Both the position numbers and the translations under genes were made by a program. Positions 1 through 7,361 of a DNA stretch of 47,628 nucleotides are shown here, piece by piece; positions within the stretch are counted from its first letter, which is position 1, and every line of letters begins with the position of its first letter. The stretch is from the IMG/VR virus record IMGVR_UViG_3300046777_001427, positions 1 through 47,628 of that record; one strand, given 5' to 3'. The notes below the pieces were generated by a model. The model saw only the letters and a list, made by a program, of their open reading frames with translations. It searched no databases and had not been told where the DNA came from. This DNA comes from a virus.

Positions 1-210
1 CCTAAAAAAATCAGCTTTTATACATCCCAGTTTAATGCTATGGAAAAAATCTACATGCGATGAATCATATTCCTTTGAAAGAAATTTTACAATATCTTCA
101 TCAGTAAAAAAGAGTATTTCTTTGTCTGGATTTAATCTCTTGATGTTGCTAAAAACATAACTTGGAATATTATCATTCTTATAAGTTAGTATGATATTAT
201 TTGGTATCAT
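1..210 (-). CDS. GT32-like glycosyltransferase, N-terminal part (runs off window edge)
   Basis: About 70 N-terminal codons are present, from an ATG at 210 to the window edge; the C-terminus lies outside. The start (MIPNNIILTYKND) and the later stretch KLGCIKADFFR resemble DXD-containing sugar transferases of the GT32/Gly_transf_sug type, in which a K(A)AD.(F/L)R motif precedes the DXD metal site. The DXD motif itself would lie beyond the edge, so activity cannot be judged. The start codon directly follows the TAA of the SSB-like gene, so the two are cotranscribed. The family call is inferred from a short stretch. Confidence 0.6.
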   Translation of the reverse strand, partial: MIPNNIILTYKNDNIPSYVFSNIKRLNPDKEILFFTDEDIVKFLSKEYDSSHVDFFHSIKLGCIKADFFR

Positions 211-522
211 TTAGTCCTCAAAATCACCATGACAAAAATCAAATTCATTTACTCTAAATACTATTTCAAAACTATCTTTTGATGGATGTTTAGCAGATGC
301 ATTAACAACCAATTTGGTGCCTTTTGTAGCATACTTTTCTATAGTCTCTGCACCGGTATGCCACGCCTCACATTGTATGTAAGTTGGTATTCTATTCTTT
401 TCCCCATTTTTAGTCTTACGATATGTATAAACTACCATGGTGAATTCTGCAAAAACAATATCATTAACTATAGAAACTCTTGGATTTTCCGTCAAGTAAC
501 CTGTAAAAGAACATATATTCAT
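211..522 (-). CDS. SSB-like OB-fold protein (second ssDNA-binding protein)
   Basis: This 103-residue protein has the layout of a bacterial SSB OB-fold core. It opens with MNICSFTGYLTENPRVS, like the usual MN.....GrLt.DPE.r start, followed by an aromatic strand (FAEFTMVVYTYRKT), a basic loop, YIQCEAWHTGAETIEKY and KGTKLVVNASAK. It ends acidic (GDFED), a very short version of the SSB protein-interaction tail. It probably binds ssDNA during replication, as it directly follows the polymerase operon. A second, more typical SSB is encoded at 34.0-34.4 kb. A purine-rich Shine-Dalgarno (AAGGAGAGAGG) precedes the ATG. Confidence 0.7.
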   Translation of the reverse strand: MNICSFTGYLTENPRVSIVNDIVFAEFTMVVYTYRKTKNGEKNRIPTYIQCEAWHTGAETIEKYATKGTKLVVNASAKHPSKDSFEIVFRVNEFDFCHGDFED

Positions 523-539
523 CCCTCTCTCCTTATCTT

Positions 540-545
540 ATTATA
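540..545 (-). promoter_or_regulatory. -10-like TATAAT upstream of SSB-like gene
   Basis: Read on the minus strand the gap contains TATAATAAGATAAGGAGAG, a perfect -10 hexamer running into the Shine-Dalgarno sequence. No good -35 box is seen at 16-17 bp. Almost the same string precedes the rIIB-like gene at 38.13-38.15 kb, so this may be a recurring phage promoter or translation-initiation module. Confidence 0.4.
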
Positions 546-573
546 TTAGCAGGGACACAAGAAAAAAACAACC

Positions 574-2142
574 TCATAGTTCATGAATCTTTTCAATAAT
601 GAAAGATGTATCATTACCACCAACCGATCCGCAAAAGATCAAGTTATTGCCTTCATACAGAATATACTTATATTTTTCTCTTACTTTCGGAAATGCTATT
701 ACGCTGTCTAATATGCATGTGTCATCTTCGATAGTCAAAAATGACATAACTTGCCCCTTTGATTCTCCTTTGTTTATCGTATAATCTGACAACCTTTGAA
801 TATTTGCCACTATACACATATCCTTACCCTTTTTGCCATTTACAATTTCTTTGCAAGTGGTATTAGCAGCAGATGTATCAGAAGTTTCTACCTTTGTCAT
901 AGTTACAGGACAACCTAAAAACTTGATTTCTTGATCTATAATCCAGCTTGGATCATCTTCTAGATCATAGGGTGGATTGTTCAAAAGTTGTATTTCATTT
1001 TCTACTGCTTGTTTTCTATCAGCTTTGCTAGTTCCACCACCCTCTTTCTTGGTGGGTGCCAAATCTCTTAAGCAATCTATGAATGTATTCCATTTTTTAG
1101 TGGTATAGTTGTCTAATATCCAAGATTGCTCTGACTTAGTAAGCGTTCTATATATTTCATAATCATACAACGCCTTATTTCTGCTAACACCGCCTTTGAC
1201 ATTTCTAAAAAATCCTATAGAAGCTAAAGCCTTAAAAGATGTGGAACTTATGTTTCCGCCAATGAATAGTAAGATTTCAAGCCAAGTGAATTTATCAACA
1301 CTTTTTCCTAGATCTTGTTCTGCAACTATGATAGTTTCGATTAACTTGTCGCCCGTTGCACCGGTCAATGATTTGATATCTTTAATACCAAAGTAGATCT
1401 TGCCATTCTTGATATTGAATTTACGATCAAAATTTGTTAAGCTTGGCGTTCTAGTCTCAATATCGAATAGTTTGGCTTCTGATATTAATTCATAGACCTC
1501 TTGATGAGGATCTTGTTTTTCGTTAGCATAGTACAGATATGATAAGAAGAATTCTTTGGTATTGTGAGCCTTAAAATACGCACTCCAATATGAACATACT
1601 GCATATGAAACGCTGTGTGACTTATTGAAAGCATACCGTGAAGACTTTTCAATCCATCCGAAGATTTGCTCTGCCTCATCTTTAGAAACGGTTCCAACAC
1701 GCTCTGCCCCAGCTATGAATGATTTTTTTACTTCATTCATGAGATCAGCTTTTTTCTTTCCAATGGCCTTACGAAGAACGTCAGCTTCCTGTAGGTTGAA
1801 TCCTGCGATTTTTTCAGCTATACGCATAGATTGTTCTTGATACACAAGAACACCATAAGTGGGCTTTAATATATCCTCTAGTGCGGGATGTAAATATGTT
1901 ACTTCTTCTCTACCGTGCTTTCTATCAACATAACGCTGAGTCATGCTTTTTCCATCAACGAAAGCCTTCAAGGTTCCGGGTCTAATAATAGCAATTAGTG
2001 CAGATAATTCTTCTAAGTTAGTTGGTGCTAGTTTTTTAGACCAAGACTTTCCAAGGTTACTTTCTAATTGAAAGATACCCTTAGTTTTACCTTCTGCGAA
2101 CAATTTCCAAGTATCTGCATCATTATAGTCAATATCGATCAT
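574..2142 (-). CDS. dnaE: DNA polymerase III alpha subunit, C-terminal half (fingers and OB fold)
   Basis: The 522-residue protein matches the second half of bacterial DnaE. It starts exactly where the fingers begin (TKGIFQLES near residue 23, IRPG near 53, DRKHGREE near 74, YGVLVYQEQ near 97-105, FNKSHSVSYA near 172). It ends with an OB-fold domain (CIVANIQRLSDYT, MSFLTIEDDT) at about 435-520. The tau-binding C-terminal domain of E. coli DnaE seems absent. The three catalytic aspartates are not here but in the separate gene at 3.2-4.8 kb. Translation has its own Shine-Dalgarno (GAGGA, 6 nt spacing) and the ATG overlaps the HNH stop as ATGA. The two halves presumably associate to give one polymerase. 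Confidence 0.93.
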   Translation of the reverse strand: MIDIDYNDADTWKLFAEGKTKGIFQLESNLGKSWSKKLAPTNLEELSALIAIIRPGTLKAFVDGKSMTQRYVDRKHGREEVTYLHPALEDILKPTYGVLVYQEQSMRIAEKIAGFNLQEADVLRKAIGKKKADLMNEVKKSFIAGAERVGTVSKDEAEQIFGWIEKSSRYAFNKSHSVSYAVCSYWSAYFKAHNTKEFFLSYLYYANEKQDPHQEVYELISEAKLFDIETRTPSLTNFDRKFNIKNGKIYFGIKDIKSLTGATGDKLIETIIVAEQDLGKSVDKFTWLEILLFIGGNISSTSFKALASIGFFRNVKGGVSRNKALYDYEIYRTLTKSEQSWILDNYTTKKWNTFIDCLRDLAPTKKEGGGTSKADRKQAVENEIQLLNNPPYDLEDDPSWIIDQEIKFLGCPVTMTKVETSDTSAANTTCKEIVNGKKGKDMCIVANIQRLSDYTINKGESKGQVMSFLTIEDDTCILDSVIAFPKVREKYKYILYEGNNLIFCGSVGGNDTSFIIEKIHEL

Positions 2143-2504
2143 TTATTCCTCGACAATAAGTAATTCAAAGCTTTTACTAAACCCTCAATATTATCCCCAA
2201 GTTTTCCTATTCCAGAGTTGCATCTATCACAAAGCCACCCTCTAAATTGATTATTAATATGATCATGATCTAGACACCAAGTTGGCTTTCCGGTATTAGG
2301 ATGAATTTTTGGAATCTTTCCACAGCATTCGCATACTAAGGGTTTTTCTGGTGCTAATAGCTTTAATTTCTTTCTTACTAATGTATGTTCTTTTTTACAA
2401 TCCCTACATCTATTATCAACGCCAAGTCTATATCTACTATGGGGAGGGAATTCTGATAGATTCTTAACTTGTTGACAATAAACGCACTTTTGTTCATTTG
2501 ACAT
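2139..2504 (-). CDS. HNH endonuclease (recombination endonuclease VII-like)
   Basis: A small protein of about 121 residues if started at MSNEQKC (2504), the best ATG after the exonuclease gene. It has two CxxC pairs at the N-terminus (CVYCQQ, CRDCKK), a CECCGK knuckle, and the HNH core WCLDHDHINNQFRGWLCDRCN followed by GIGKLGDN. This is the endonuclease VII/HNH arrangement (Zn-bound beta-beta-alpha-metal fold). It probably nicks or cuts DNA, either as a free-standing homing endonuclease or in DNA processing. It lies between the two halves of dnaE and overlaps both neighbours (exonuclease stop 2494; dnaE C-half start 2142), which suggests the polymerase gene was split by mobile-gene insertion. 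Confidence 0.88.
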   Translation of the reverse strand: MSNEQKCVYCQQVKNLSEFPPHSRYRLGVDNRCRDCKKEHTLVRKKLKLLAPEKPLVCECCGKIPKIHPNTGKPTWCLDHDHINNQFRGWLCDRCNSGIGKLGDNIEGLVKALNYLLSRNK

Positions 2505-3174
2505 ATAAGTTTCCATCAGCAAATGCCTTATCAAAATTCATATTCTGATACACTGCACGATGGGTTTTCATAAGCTTTATGAATATATTAGCTTCATCTT
2601 TAACGTCTTGCAACGCATCATGTGCATTATCAAATGATAGCCCCATTCTTTCTCGTAGTGAATCCATACTTATAGATCTAACACTGGGATCACTTTCGGT
2701 CCAAGCAAAAATGCTATCCATAATGTCTATCTTATATACTCTACTAAATAGTTTCTGTTGTTCTCTTTCTTTGTCCCAAGGTCCAAACTCTTTACATAAT
2801 CGATTAATAATATGCATATCAAATCCAAGTATATTGAAACCTACCGGAATGGGATTGTAATATGGATCGCCTTTCCAGTTATATTGGTCAACGAATTTGG
2901 TGAACTTAGTCCATACGGATTTTAAAGATGGTGCTAACTCAAGTTGTTCTCTAGTTTTCTTGGTTATTTTTAGAGCTTCATCTTGTACCGGATCAAATCC
3001 AGCAGCTTTGGCTTTTTCATCATCAAAAATAGGTTTGATTTCACTATTGAATTGCCCCTTTACTGTTAAACTTCTACCATCTAAAGCAATAGCAGCTATT
3101 TGTGTTGGTTGAGTTTTGTGTGGATTTCTACTTCCAGTTTCAAAGTCAAAAATAATATAGTCCCTGTTAGCCAT
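2494..3174 (-). CDS. DnaQ-like DEDDh 3'-5' exonuclease
   Basis: The 226-residue protein has the DEDDh exonuclease motifs in order: ExoI DFETGS near residues 10-15, ExoII GFNILGFDMH near 112-121, and ExoIII HDALQDVKDEA near 182-192 with the catalytic His. This is the fold of polymerase III epsilon, so a proofreading role is likely. The gene sits inside the dnaE locus: its ATG overlaps the stop of the N-terminal polymerase half (TAATGG) and its end overlaps the HNH gene. Proximity supports co-assembly with the split polymerase, but that is inference; RNase T- or oligoribonuclease-like roles remain possible. Confidence 0.9.
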   Translation of the reverse strand: MANRDYIIFDFETGSRNPHKTQPTQIAAIALDGRSLTVKGQFNSEIKPIFDDEKAKAAGFDPVQDEALKITKKTREQLELAPSLKSVWTKFTKFVDQYNWKGDPYYNPIPVGFNILGFDMHIINRLCKEFGPWDKEREQQKLFSRVYKIDIMDSIFAWTESDPSVRSISMDSLRERMGLSFDNAHDALQDVKDEANIFIKLMKTHRAVYQNMNFDKAFADGNLYVK

Positions 3175-4780
3175 TATTTGCTCCTGTTAGTTCTTCAATT
3201 TTCATAATCTTGTCCAAAAGATTAATCCCTAAAACGTCAAACTTTACATGGCCTAACGCTTCTAAATCTGACATTTCTAATCCGGCAATTTTTTCAGATG
3301 ATCCCTTTTGTTTTACCATTGGGCATACTTGTTGTAAAGGTTCGGCAGATATGACCACTCCAGCGGCATGTTTACCTTGAGTTTTAAATGTACCCTCTAT
3401 TTGAATAGCTTGCTCAAAATATTCAGCATACTCTCCTTCTAGCTTACCATCTTCTGATAATCTACAAAAGTCACGTAGTGCATCGGCATTATTTATCAAC
3501 GCCCACTTTATGATAGATCTATCTTCATCATCCATTTCTGCTAATTGGTCTGAAATCTTAGCCTCATCTGGAATGCAATTACTAATAGCATTCATCTCCG
3601 CAAAAGAGCAGGCTTCATTAATACGCAATACTTCTTTTATAGCACTCTTTCCCTGTAGTCTACCAAACGTTAACATTTGACTTACTCTTTCGTGACCATA
3701 CTTGTCTTTTATATATGAGATAATTTCATCACGTTTAGTACCGGGAACGTCCATATCAATGTCTGGTAAAGATATATGATCAGCCGTATTTCGTCCAGCA
3801 TTGTAAAATCGTGCAAATAGAAGGTCAAATTCTATTGGGTCAATTTTTGTAATACCAATTAAGTATGAAATCAAACATCCGGCGGCAGACCCTCTACCGG
3901 GACCAGAAAGCCATCCCATATTGTTAACATGTTGTATAATATCTTGAACAATCAGAAAATATCCGAATAGATTAGCATCTTTAATAACGTCAAATTCTTC
4001 CTTAAATCTACTAAGATACTTCTGCTTATCTTCTTCTTTGGATACTTTATTTTGATCTATCAATATTTTCTTCCAACCCACTCGACATAATTCTTTCAAA
4101 TAGTCTTCTTCTGTTGCACCTTTTGGACATTCAAACTTTGGAAGCATTGGCTTGCTAAGAATATCGTAGTCTTCGCATTGGTCATAAATCTTTTTTAGCT
4201 TAGATGTATCTAAACCCTTAGATTCACTCTTGTTCTTCACATAGAATGAATCTTGCATAAAATATACTAGTTTATCCATATGCTCCTGTGGATACTTCAA
4301 ATCTACACTACCGTCTGGTTTAATACTCTTTTTTATTTTGGGTAGAGTAGTCTTCATATCTGAACATAATAATATTCTATGAAGCTTGGCATCTTCACGA
4401 TTAGTATAATAACTAATAGGTATTGACTCATCTGGAGCATTGAAGATACTAATGAGATTTTTACTGACCTCTAAACTATCAAAATCTCTTGGAAGCTTCC
4501 CATTTTCATCTAACGCTGAAACCATTTCAATCAATTCGTACCAACCCTCTTTATTCTTAGCGAATAATGTAGTGGCATTAAAGGAGCATCCAATAATTGG
4601 CTTTATACCATACTTTTTACAAGCCTTGTAAAAAGCTACTGCTCCAGATAGTGTCTTATAATCACAGATACCACACGCTGGATATCCATTATCCTTACAC
4701 TTTTTAGCTAATTCTTCTGGCTTTGAATAGCCTTTGAGCAAACTGTAATGAGTATAATTCTTCAATGGGAACCAATTCAT
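3167..4780 (-). CDS. dnaE: DNA polymerase III alpha subunit, N-terminal half (PHP and catalytic palm)
   Basis: About 537 residues match the N-terminal half of bacterial DnaE. A PHP domain (NYTHYSLLKGYSKPEELA, CGICDYKTLSGA, IKPIIGCSF) is followed by the palm: GPGRGSAAGCLISYLIGIT, LPDIDMDVPGTKRDE near residue 340 (two catalytic Asp), GKHAAGVVIS, and VKFDVLGINLL near 516 (third Asp). The PHP metal site looks degenerate because the usual first His motif is missing. The protein ends 24 residues after the third Asp, just before the fingers, which are encoded by the gene at 0.57-2.14 kb. ATG 4780 is preferred over 4786 because the AAGG is then 6 nt away. A strong promoter lies upstream. Confidence 0.93.
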   Translation of the reverse strand: MNWFPLKNYTHYSLLKGYSKPEELAKKCKDNGYPACGICDYKTLSGAVAFYKACKKYGIKPIIGCSFNATTLFAKNKEGWYELIEMVSALDENGKLPRDFDSLEVSKNLISIFNAPDESIPISYYTNREDAKLHRILLCSDMKTTLPKIKKSIKPDGSVDLKYPQEHMDKLVYFMQDSFYVKNKSESKGLDTSKLKKIYDQCEDYDILSKPMLPKFECPKGATEEDYLKELCRVGWKKILIDQNKVSKEEDKQKYLSRFKEEFDVIKDANLFGYFLIVQDIIQHVNNMGWLSGPGRGSAAGCLISYLIGITKIDPIEFDLLFARFYNAGRNTADHISLPDIDMDVPGTKRDEIISYIKDKYGHERVSQMLTFGRLQGKSAIKEVLRINEACSFAEMNAISNCIPDEAKISDQLAEMDDEDRSIIKWALINNADALRDFCRLSEDGKLEGEYAEYFEQAIQIEGTFKTQGKHAAGVVISAEPLQQVCPMVKQKGSSEKIAGLEMSDLEALGHVKFDVLGINLLDKIMKIEELTGANNG

Positions 4781-4815
4781 ATGCATCCTTTTTCAAATCA
4801 AGAGATCAACAACTT

Positions 4816-4844
4816 ATTATACCGTCTTGGGGGCCATAAGTCAA
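4816..4844 (-). promoter_or_regulatory. sigma-70-type promoter of the dnaE operon
   Basis: Minus strand: -35 TTGACT (4844-4839), 17-bp spacer ending in GG, -10 TATAAT (4821-4816), about 30 bp before the start codon of the polymerase N-half. The GG before the -10 is shared with the three other strong promoters in the window. The -35 lies in the loop of a 12-bp inverted repeat. Confidence 0.8.
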
Positions 4845-4856
4845 TATGACCCCCAA
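4827..4856 (-). terminator. 12-bp hairpin between bacterioferritin-like gene and dnaE (terminator or operator)
   Basis: The arms TTGGGGGTCATA and TATGGCCCCCAA pair over 12 bp with one G-T wobble around the six-base loop TTGACT. The hairpin is 8 bp past the bacterioferritin-like stop codon, as expected for a terminator. No U-run follows, and the loop is the -35 box of the next promoter, so it could instead be an operator or an RNA-end stabiliser. Confidence 0.5.
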
Positions 4857-4864
4857 CAAAATAA

Positions 4865-5386
4865 CTAAACCTGTATGCTTAAGAAATTATCAAGACCCAT
4901 TTGCTCAATAAGCTTCAAATAACCTTCATATAATTCAATACCATCTTCACTACCTTGTAGTAATGGAATCATCATATTAGCAGTAATTTCGTCACCAATA
5001 GCCCTAGCTGCCACAATAGTTGCCCTTTCAGCAGCAGATGCTTCTTTTACGGATGCAAGATTATATTCAATCATTGATACCATATCATGACGTTTCCAAG
5101 AAGGTGGACTTATCATTAATGGTTGATAGTCAACGTCAAAAAATTCAAGTCTTTTAATATTGATTGCAGCGTGTTCTTGCTCTTGCTTCGAATCTGCTTT
5201 AATAATTTCTGCTAGCTTTTTGTATCCCCATCTTTCAAGATGTTCTGCTTGTGCTGTTAAAACAGTTGTTTGCTGCCAGTGAATATTGAGCGATGTTTTT
5301 AGCAATTCTATGACTTGATCACTGGAATAACCAGTAATCTCTTGAGCTTTTGATTGCTGATCTAATAGGTCATCTATTTTATTCAT
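4865..5386 (-). CDS. Bacterioferritin-like protein with degenerate di-iron site
   Basis: About 173 residues from the ATG at 5386, which has a GGAG Shine-Dalgarno; the in-frame ATG at 5398 lacks one. The four-helix ferritin layout is clear: [54 protein letters not shown], and an ending [13 protein letters not shown] that closely matches the bacterioferritin C-terminus (LIEK.GLQNYL). By eye against E. coli Bfr, the E..H pair of helix B is kept. The helix A Glu appears replaced by His, the helix C Glu by Val, and the helix D E..H by Ser and Gly. Ferroxidase activity is therefore doubtful; a shell or binding role is possible. It ends at a hairpin and overlaps the methyltransferase gene. Confidence 0.75.
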   Translation of the reverse strand: MNKIDDLLDQQSKAQEITGYSSDQVIELLKTSLNIHWQQTTVLTAQAEHLERWGYKKLAEIIKADSKQEQEHAAINIKRLEFFDVDYQPLMISPPSWKRHDMVSMIEYNLASVKEASAAERATIVAARAIGDEITANMMIPLLQGSEDGIELYEGYLKLIEQMGLDNFLSIQV

Positions 5387-5948
5387 AGTTTTCTCCATTG
5401 ATATGTAACACTAGTCTATCTTTTTCAAAGAATTCGCTTGGTAAATAGTAATAATTTTTTATTCTGTTAGTTATTGTTTTTAGTATATTTTCAACTTCTA
5501 TATCTTCCCAATTGCATATATCATTAGTTTTATTTGGACCAGTGCCAAATAATCTTATGTCATCTATTATGATTACTGCTTCATCTTTGTGGTAGAGATT
5601 TATACTATCTATTTCTTCCATAAGAGGACAATCTTTCACTCCCTTCCCAGTGTCGCCAGAACTCCAATGACCATCTAGAAAAAATATAGATTTACCAGTT
5701 ATAGACTGTAAAATGTTTTTCAGTTCTATAGAACTATCTCCTAAGATAAATTCTATCTTGTTACCAGAGTAAGTTTTTTTTACACTATTGTATATATCCT
5801 CTTTTACTTCTATAGTATACAATTTATCAAAGAGTGGTTCCATATTTAATATGGTTTGACCCATATATGTACCAGTTTCTATGAAGTTAGTATAGTCTTT
5901 GTAATCACATTTTAATTGAAGTATAAAATCTTGATTTATTGATGGCAT
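5379..5948 (-). CDS. Class I SAM-dependent methyltransferase-like protein
   Basis: The 189-residue protein shows a Rossmann methyltransferase pattern: [16 protein letters not shown] (motif I region, residues ~21-36), [10 protein letters not shown] with an acidic strand end (motif II), EFILGDSS (motif III), FFLDGHWSS and [12 protein letters not shown]. Similar proteins in phages and polysaccharide clusters are annotated as methyltransferases acting on sugars or small molecules; the substrate is unknown. It starts one base after the stop of the Cys-rich protein gene and overlaps the bacterioferritin-like gene. Its context among glycosyltransferases suggests a modification pathway, which is inference. 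Confidence 0.65.
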   Translation of the reverse strand: MPSINQDFILQLKCDYKDYTNFIETGTYMGQTILNMEPLFDKLYTIEVKEDIYNSVKKTYSGNKIEFILGDSSIELKNILQSITGKSIFFLDGHWSSGDTGKGVKDCPLMEEIDSINLYHKDEAVIIIDDIRLFGTGPNKTNDICNWEDIEVENILKTITNRIKNYYYLPSEFFEKDRLVLHINGENYE

Positions 5949-6377
5949 TTAATTGTCTCTTGTTATTGGACCGCCCATGATCCAAGCATCACATGTTCTA
6001 TCTCCAGCACATTTAAAGTCAAATAGCTCACAATATCCTAAATTTGCTTTATTTACTATATCTTTTGCTATCTGTTCTTCATCTATTTCAGAAGCAATTC
6101 CTTTTTCTATGCAATTCATCATTTTTTCTTTTTGGATAAATGCTGCACAATTTTTGCATCTCATAGTTTGTGCTTGTTCAATATCTGTTTTAAATAGATC
6201 TGCCTTCTTTTGCCAAAAATCAGAGTTATCTAATTCTGGATTAGCTGGACCATAGTTGGCTTGATCTACACATTTCTTTCTATTAGCTAAATTAATAGTG
6301 ATATCCTGAGTTGCTGGAGGACATTCTATTTTAGCTTGAACTGATTTTATTAGTTCTTCTGCTCTAGACTTTTTCAT
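5949..6377 (-). CDS. Cys-rich phage protein of unknown function
   Basis: The 142-residue protein carries a cysteine cluster in its C-terminal half: CKNCAAF near 74-80, C near 89, GYCELFDFKCAGDRTCDAW near 114-132 and a GGP ending. From memory, this pattern (CxxCxxF ... GYC..FDFKC...RTCD.W) recurs in head-region proteins of T4-like marine phages and looks like a metal or iron-sulfur site. No enzyme motif is recognised. It lies just downstream of the mosaic protein at 6.4-7.4 kb, a common association in my recollection. The function is unknown; a virion or assembly role is only a guess. Confidence 0.6.
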   Translation of the reverse strand: MKKSRAEELIKSVQAKIECPPATQDITINLANRKKCVDQANYGPANPELDNSDFWQKKADLFKTDIEQAQTMRCKNCAAFIQKEKMMNCIEKGIASEIDEEQIAKDIVNKANLGYCELFDFKCAGDRTCDAWIMGGPITRDN

Positions 6378-6386
6378 GATTGCTCC

Positions 6387-7361
6387 TTACCAGCTTTTGC
6401 AAGCCCAGTATCGTGCTTTCCACTTTGGGCCGGGGTTATCACAATTGTGTCTTGCTCTAAAACTCTTGCGTCTTTCTGGAATATTCTTCTTTATTTTCAT
6501 GTTAGGATCACCAAAACGAACTATTACAACATTACCACTCTCATTTTTTACATATACAGCAAATTTTTTCGGACCACTTGGTGTACGAAATGGCTTATTA
6601 AGAGTAACCTTTCTTCCTTGATATTCACTGGCCTCACCCATGTACATCAAAAGTCTGCCATCTTTCTCATAATAACCTTTGCGTCTATATGTATAAACCT
6701 CTCCAGTTTTTGTATCTTGATATTCATATGATGCATCTTCCATCTCCATCTCTGGAGATTCTTGATCATATTTATTTGGCTCATAATACTTTACAAAATC
6801 ATATATATTTTGCAAATATATTTCAGCCTTGGATACCATATCTTTTGTCCAATCTTCTAATTCTAGATCTGGCATAGATTTTAATTTAGTATTAATTTCT
6901 ACTAATTGATCATACATTTTCTGTAGTTGCTCTTTTGCCATTTCGTCACCATTATCACTTTGAGCCTTCTTCCAAGCTTCTGGATCTGGACGATCTTTAT
7001 CGCCCCGTTTAGCTGGCTTGTAATTCTTACCTTCTCGTTCTTTCTTCTTTCTTATATTGTCCCAAAGTCCCGGTTTTTCTCCAGCAACATCCCAATCTTC
7101 TATTTCTTCACCAAAATCTTCATATTCTGCTTGGGATGGAATGTAAAAATTATTCTCATCAAGTTCTTCTTCATATCCAAATTCCATTTGCATATAGAAA
7201 TCTGCTGCTTCTATGCAATCGCAGTCTGCTGTTGCTTGACCAATACATATTGCCACTCTTTGAGAATTATCTGGATATTCTTTTTTCATTATTTCGCTAC
7301 TCATGCAGCGGGCTACGAACTTATCTTTATCTTCGTCTTTGTTTCTCTTAGGAAGTGGCAT
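6387..7361 (-). CDS. Mosaic phage protein built of short conserved motifs (putative virion-associated)
   Basis: About 324 residues from MPLPKRN (7361), the ATG following a GGAG Shine-Dalgarno. Three segments resemble short modules reused across phage proteins: an N-terminal KFVARCMSS...YPDNSQRVAICIGQA block, a central GLWDNIRKKKEREGKNYKP...RPDPEAWKKA block near 100-135, and a C-terminal GNVVIVRFGDPNMKIKK...RKSFRARHNCDNPGPKWKARYW block. The last is a small domain often seen at the C-terminus of phage structural or maturation proteins. The middle is acidic and rich in helix (residues 140-220). No catalytic motif is visible. Function unknown. Confidence 0.55.
   Translation of the reverse strand: MPLPKRNKDEDKDKFVARCMSSEIMKKEYPDNSQRVAICIGQATADCDCIEAADFYMQMEFGYEEELDENNFYIPSQAEYEDFGEEIEDWDVAGEKPGLWDNIRKKKEREGKNYKPAKRGDKDRPDPEAWKKAQSDNGDEMAKEQLQKMYDQLVEINTKLKSMPDLELEDWTKDMVSKAEIYLQNIYDFVKYYEPNKYDQESPEMEMEDASYEYQDTKTGEVYTYRRKGYYEKDGRLLMYMGEASEYQGRKVTLNKPFRTPSGPKKFAVYVKNESGNVVIVRFGDPNMKIKKNIPERRKSFRARHNCDNPGPKWKARYWACKSW

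Noticed and set aside
574-4780. Intein or intron as cause of the split dnaE
   Set aside because: No intein motifs (no Cys/Ser at a splice junction, no C-terminal HN) and no group I/II intron-like features; each half has its own start, stop and Shine-Dalgarno, and complete genes lie between.
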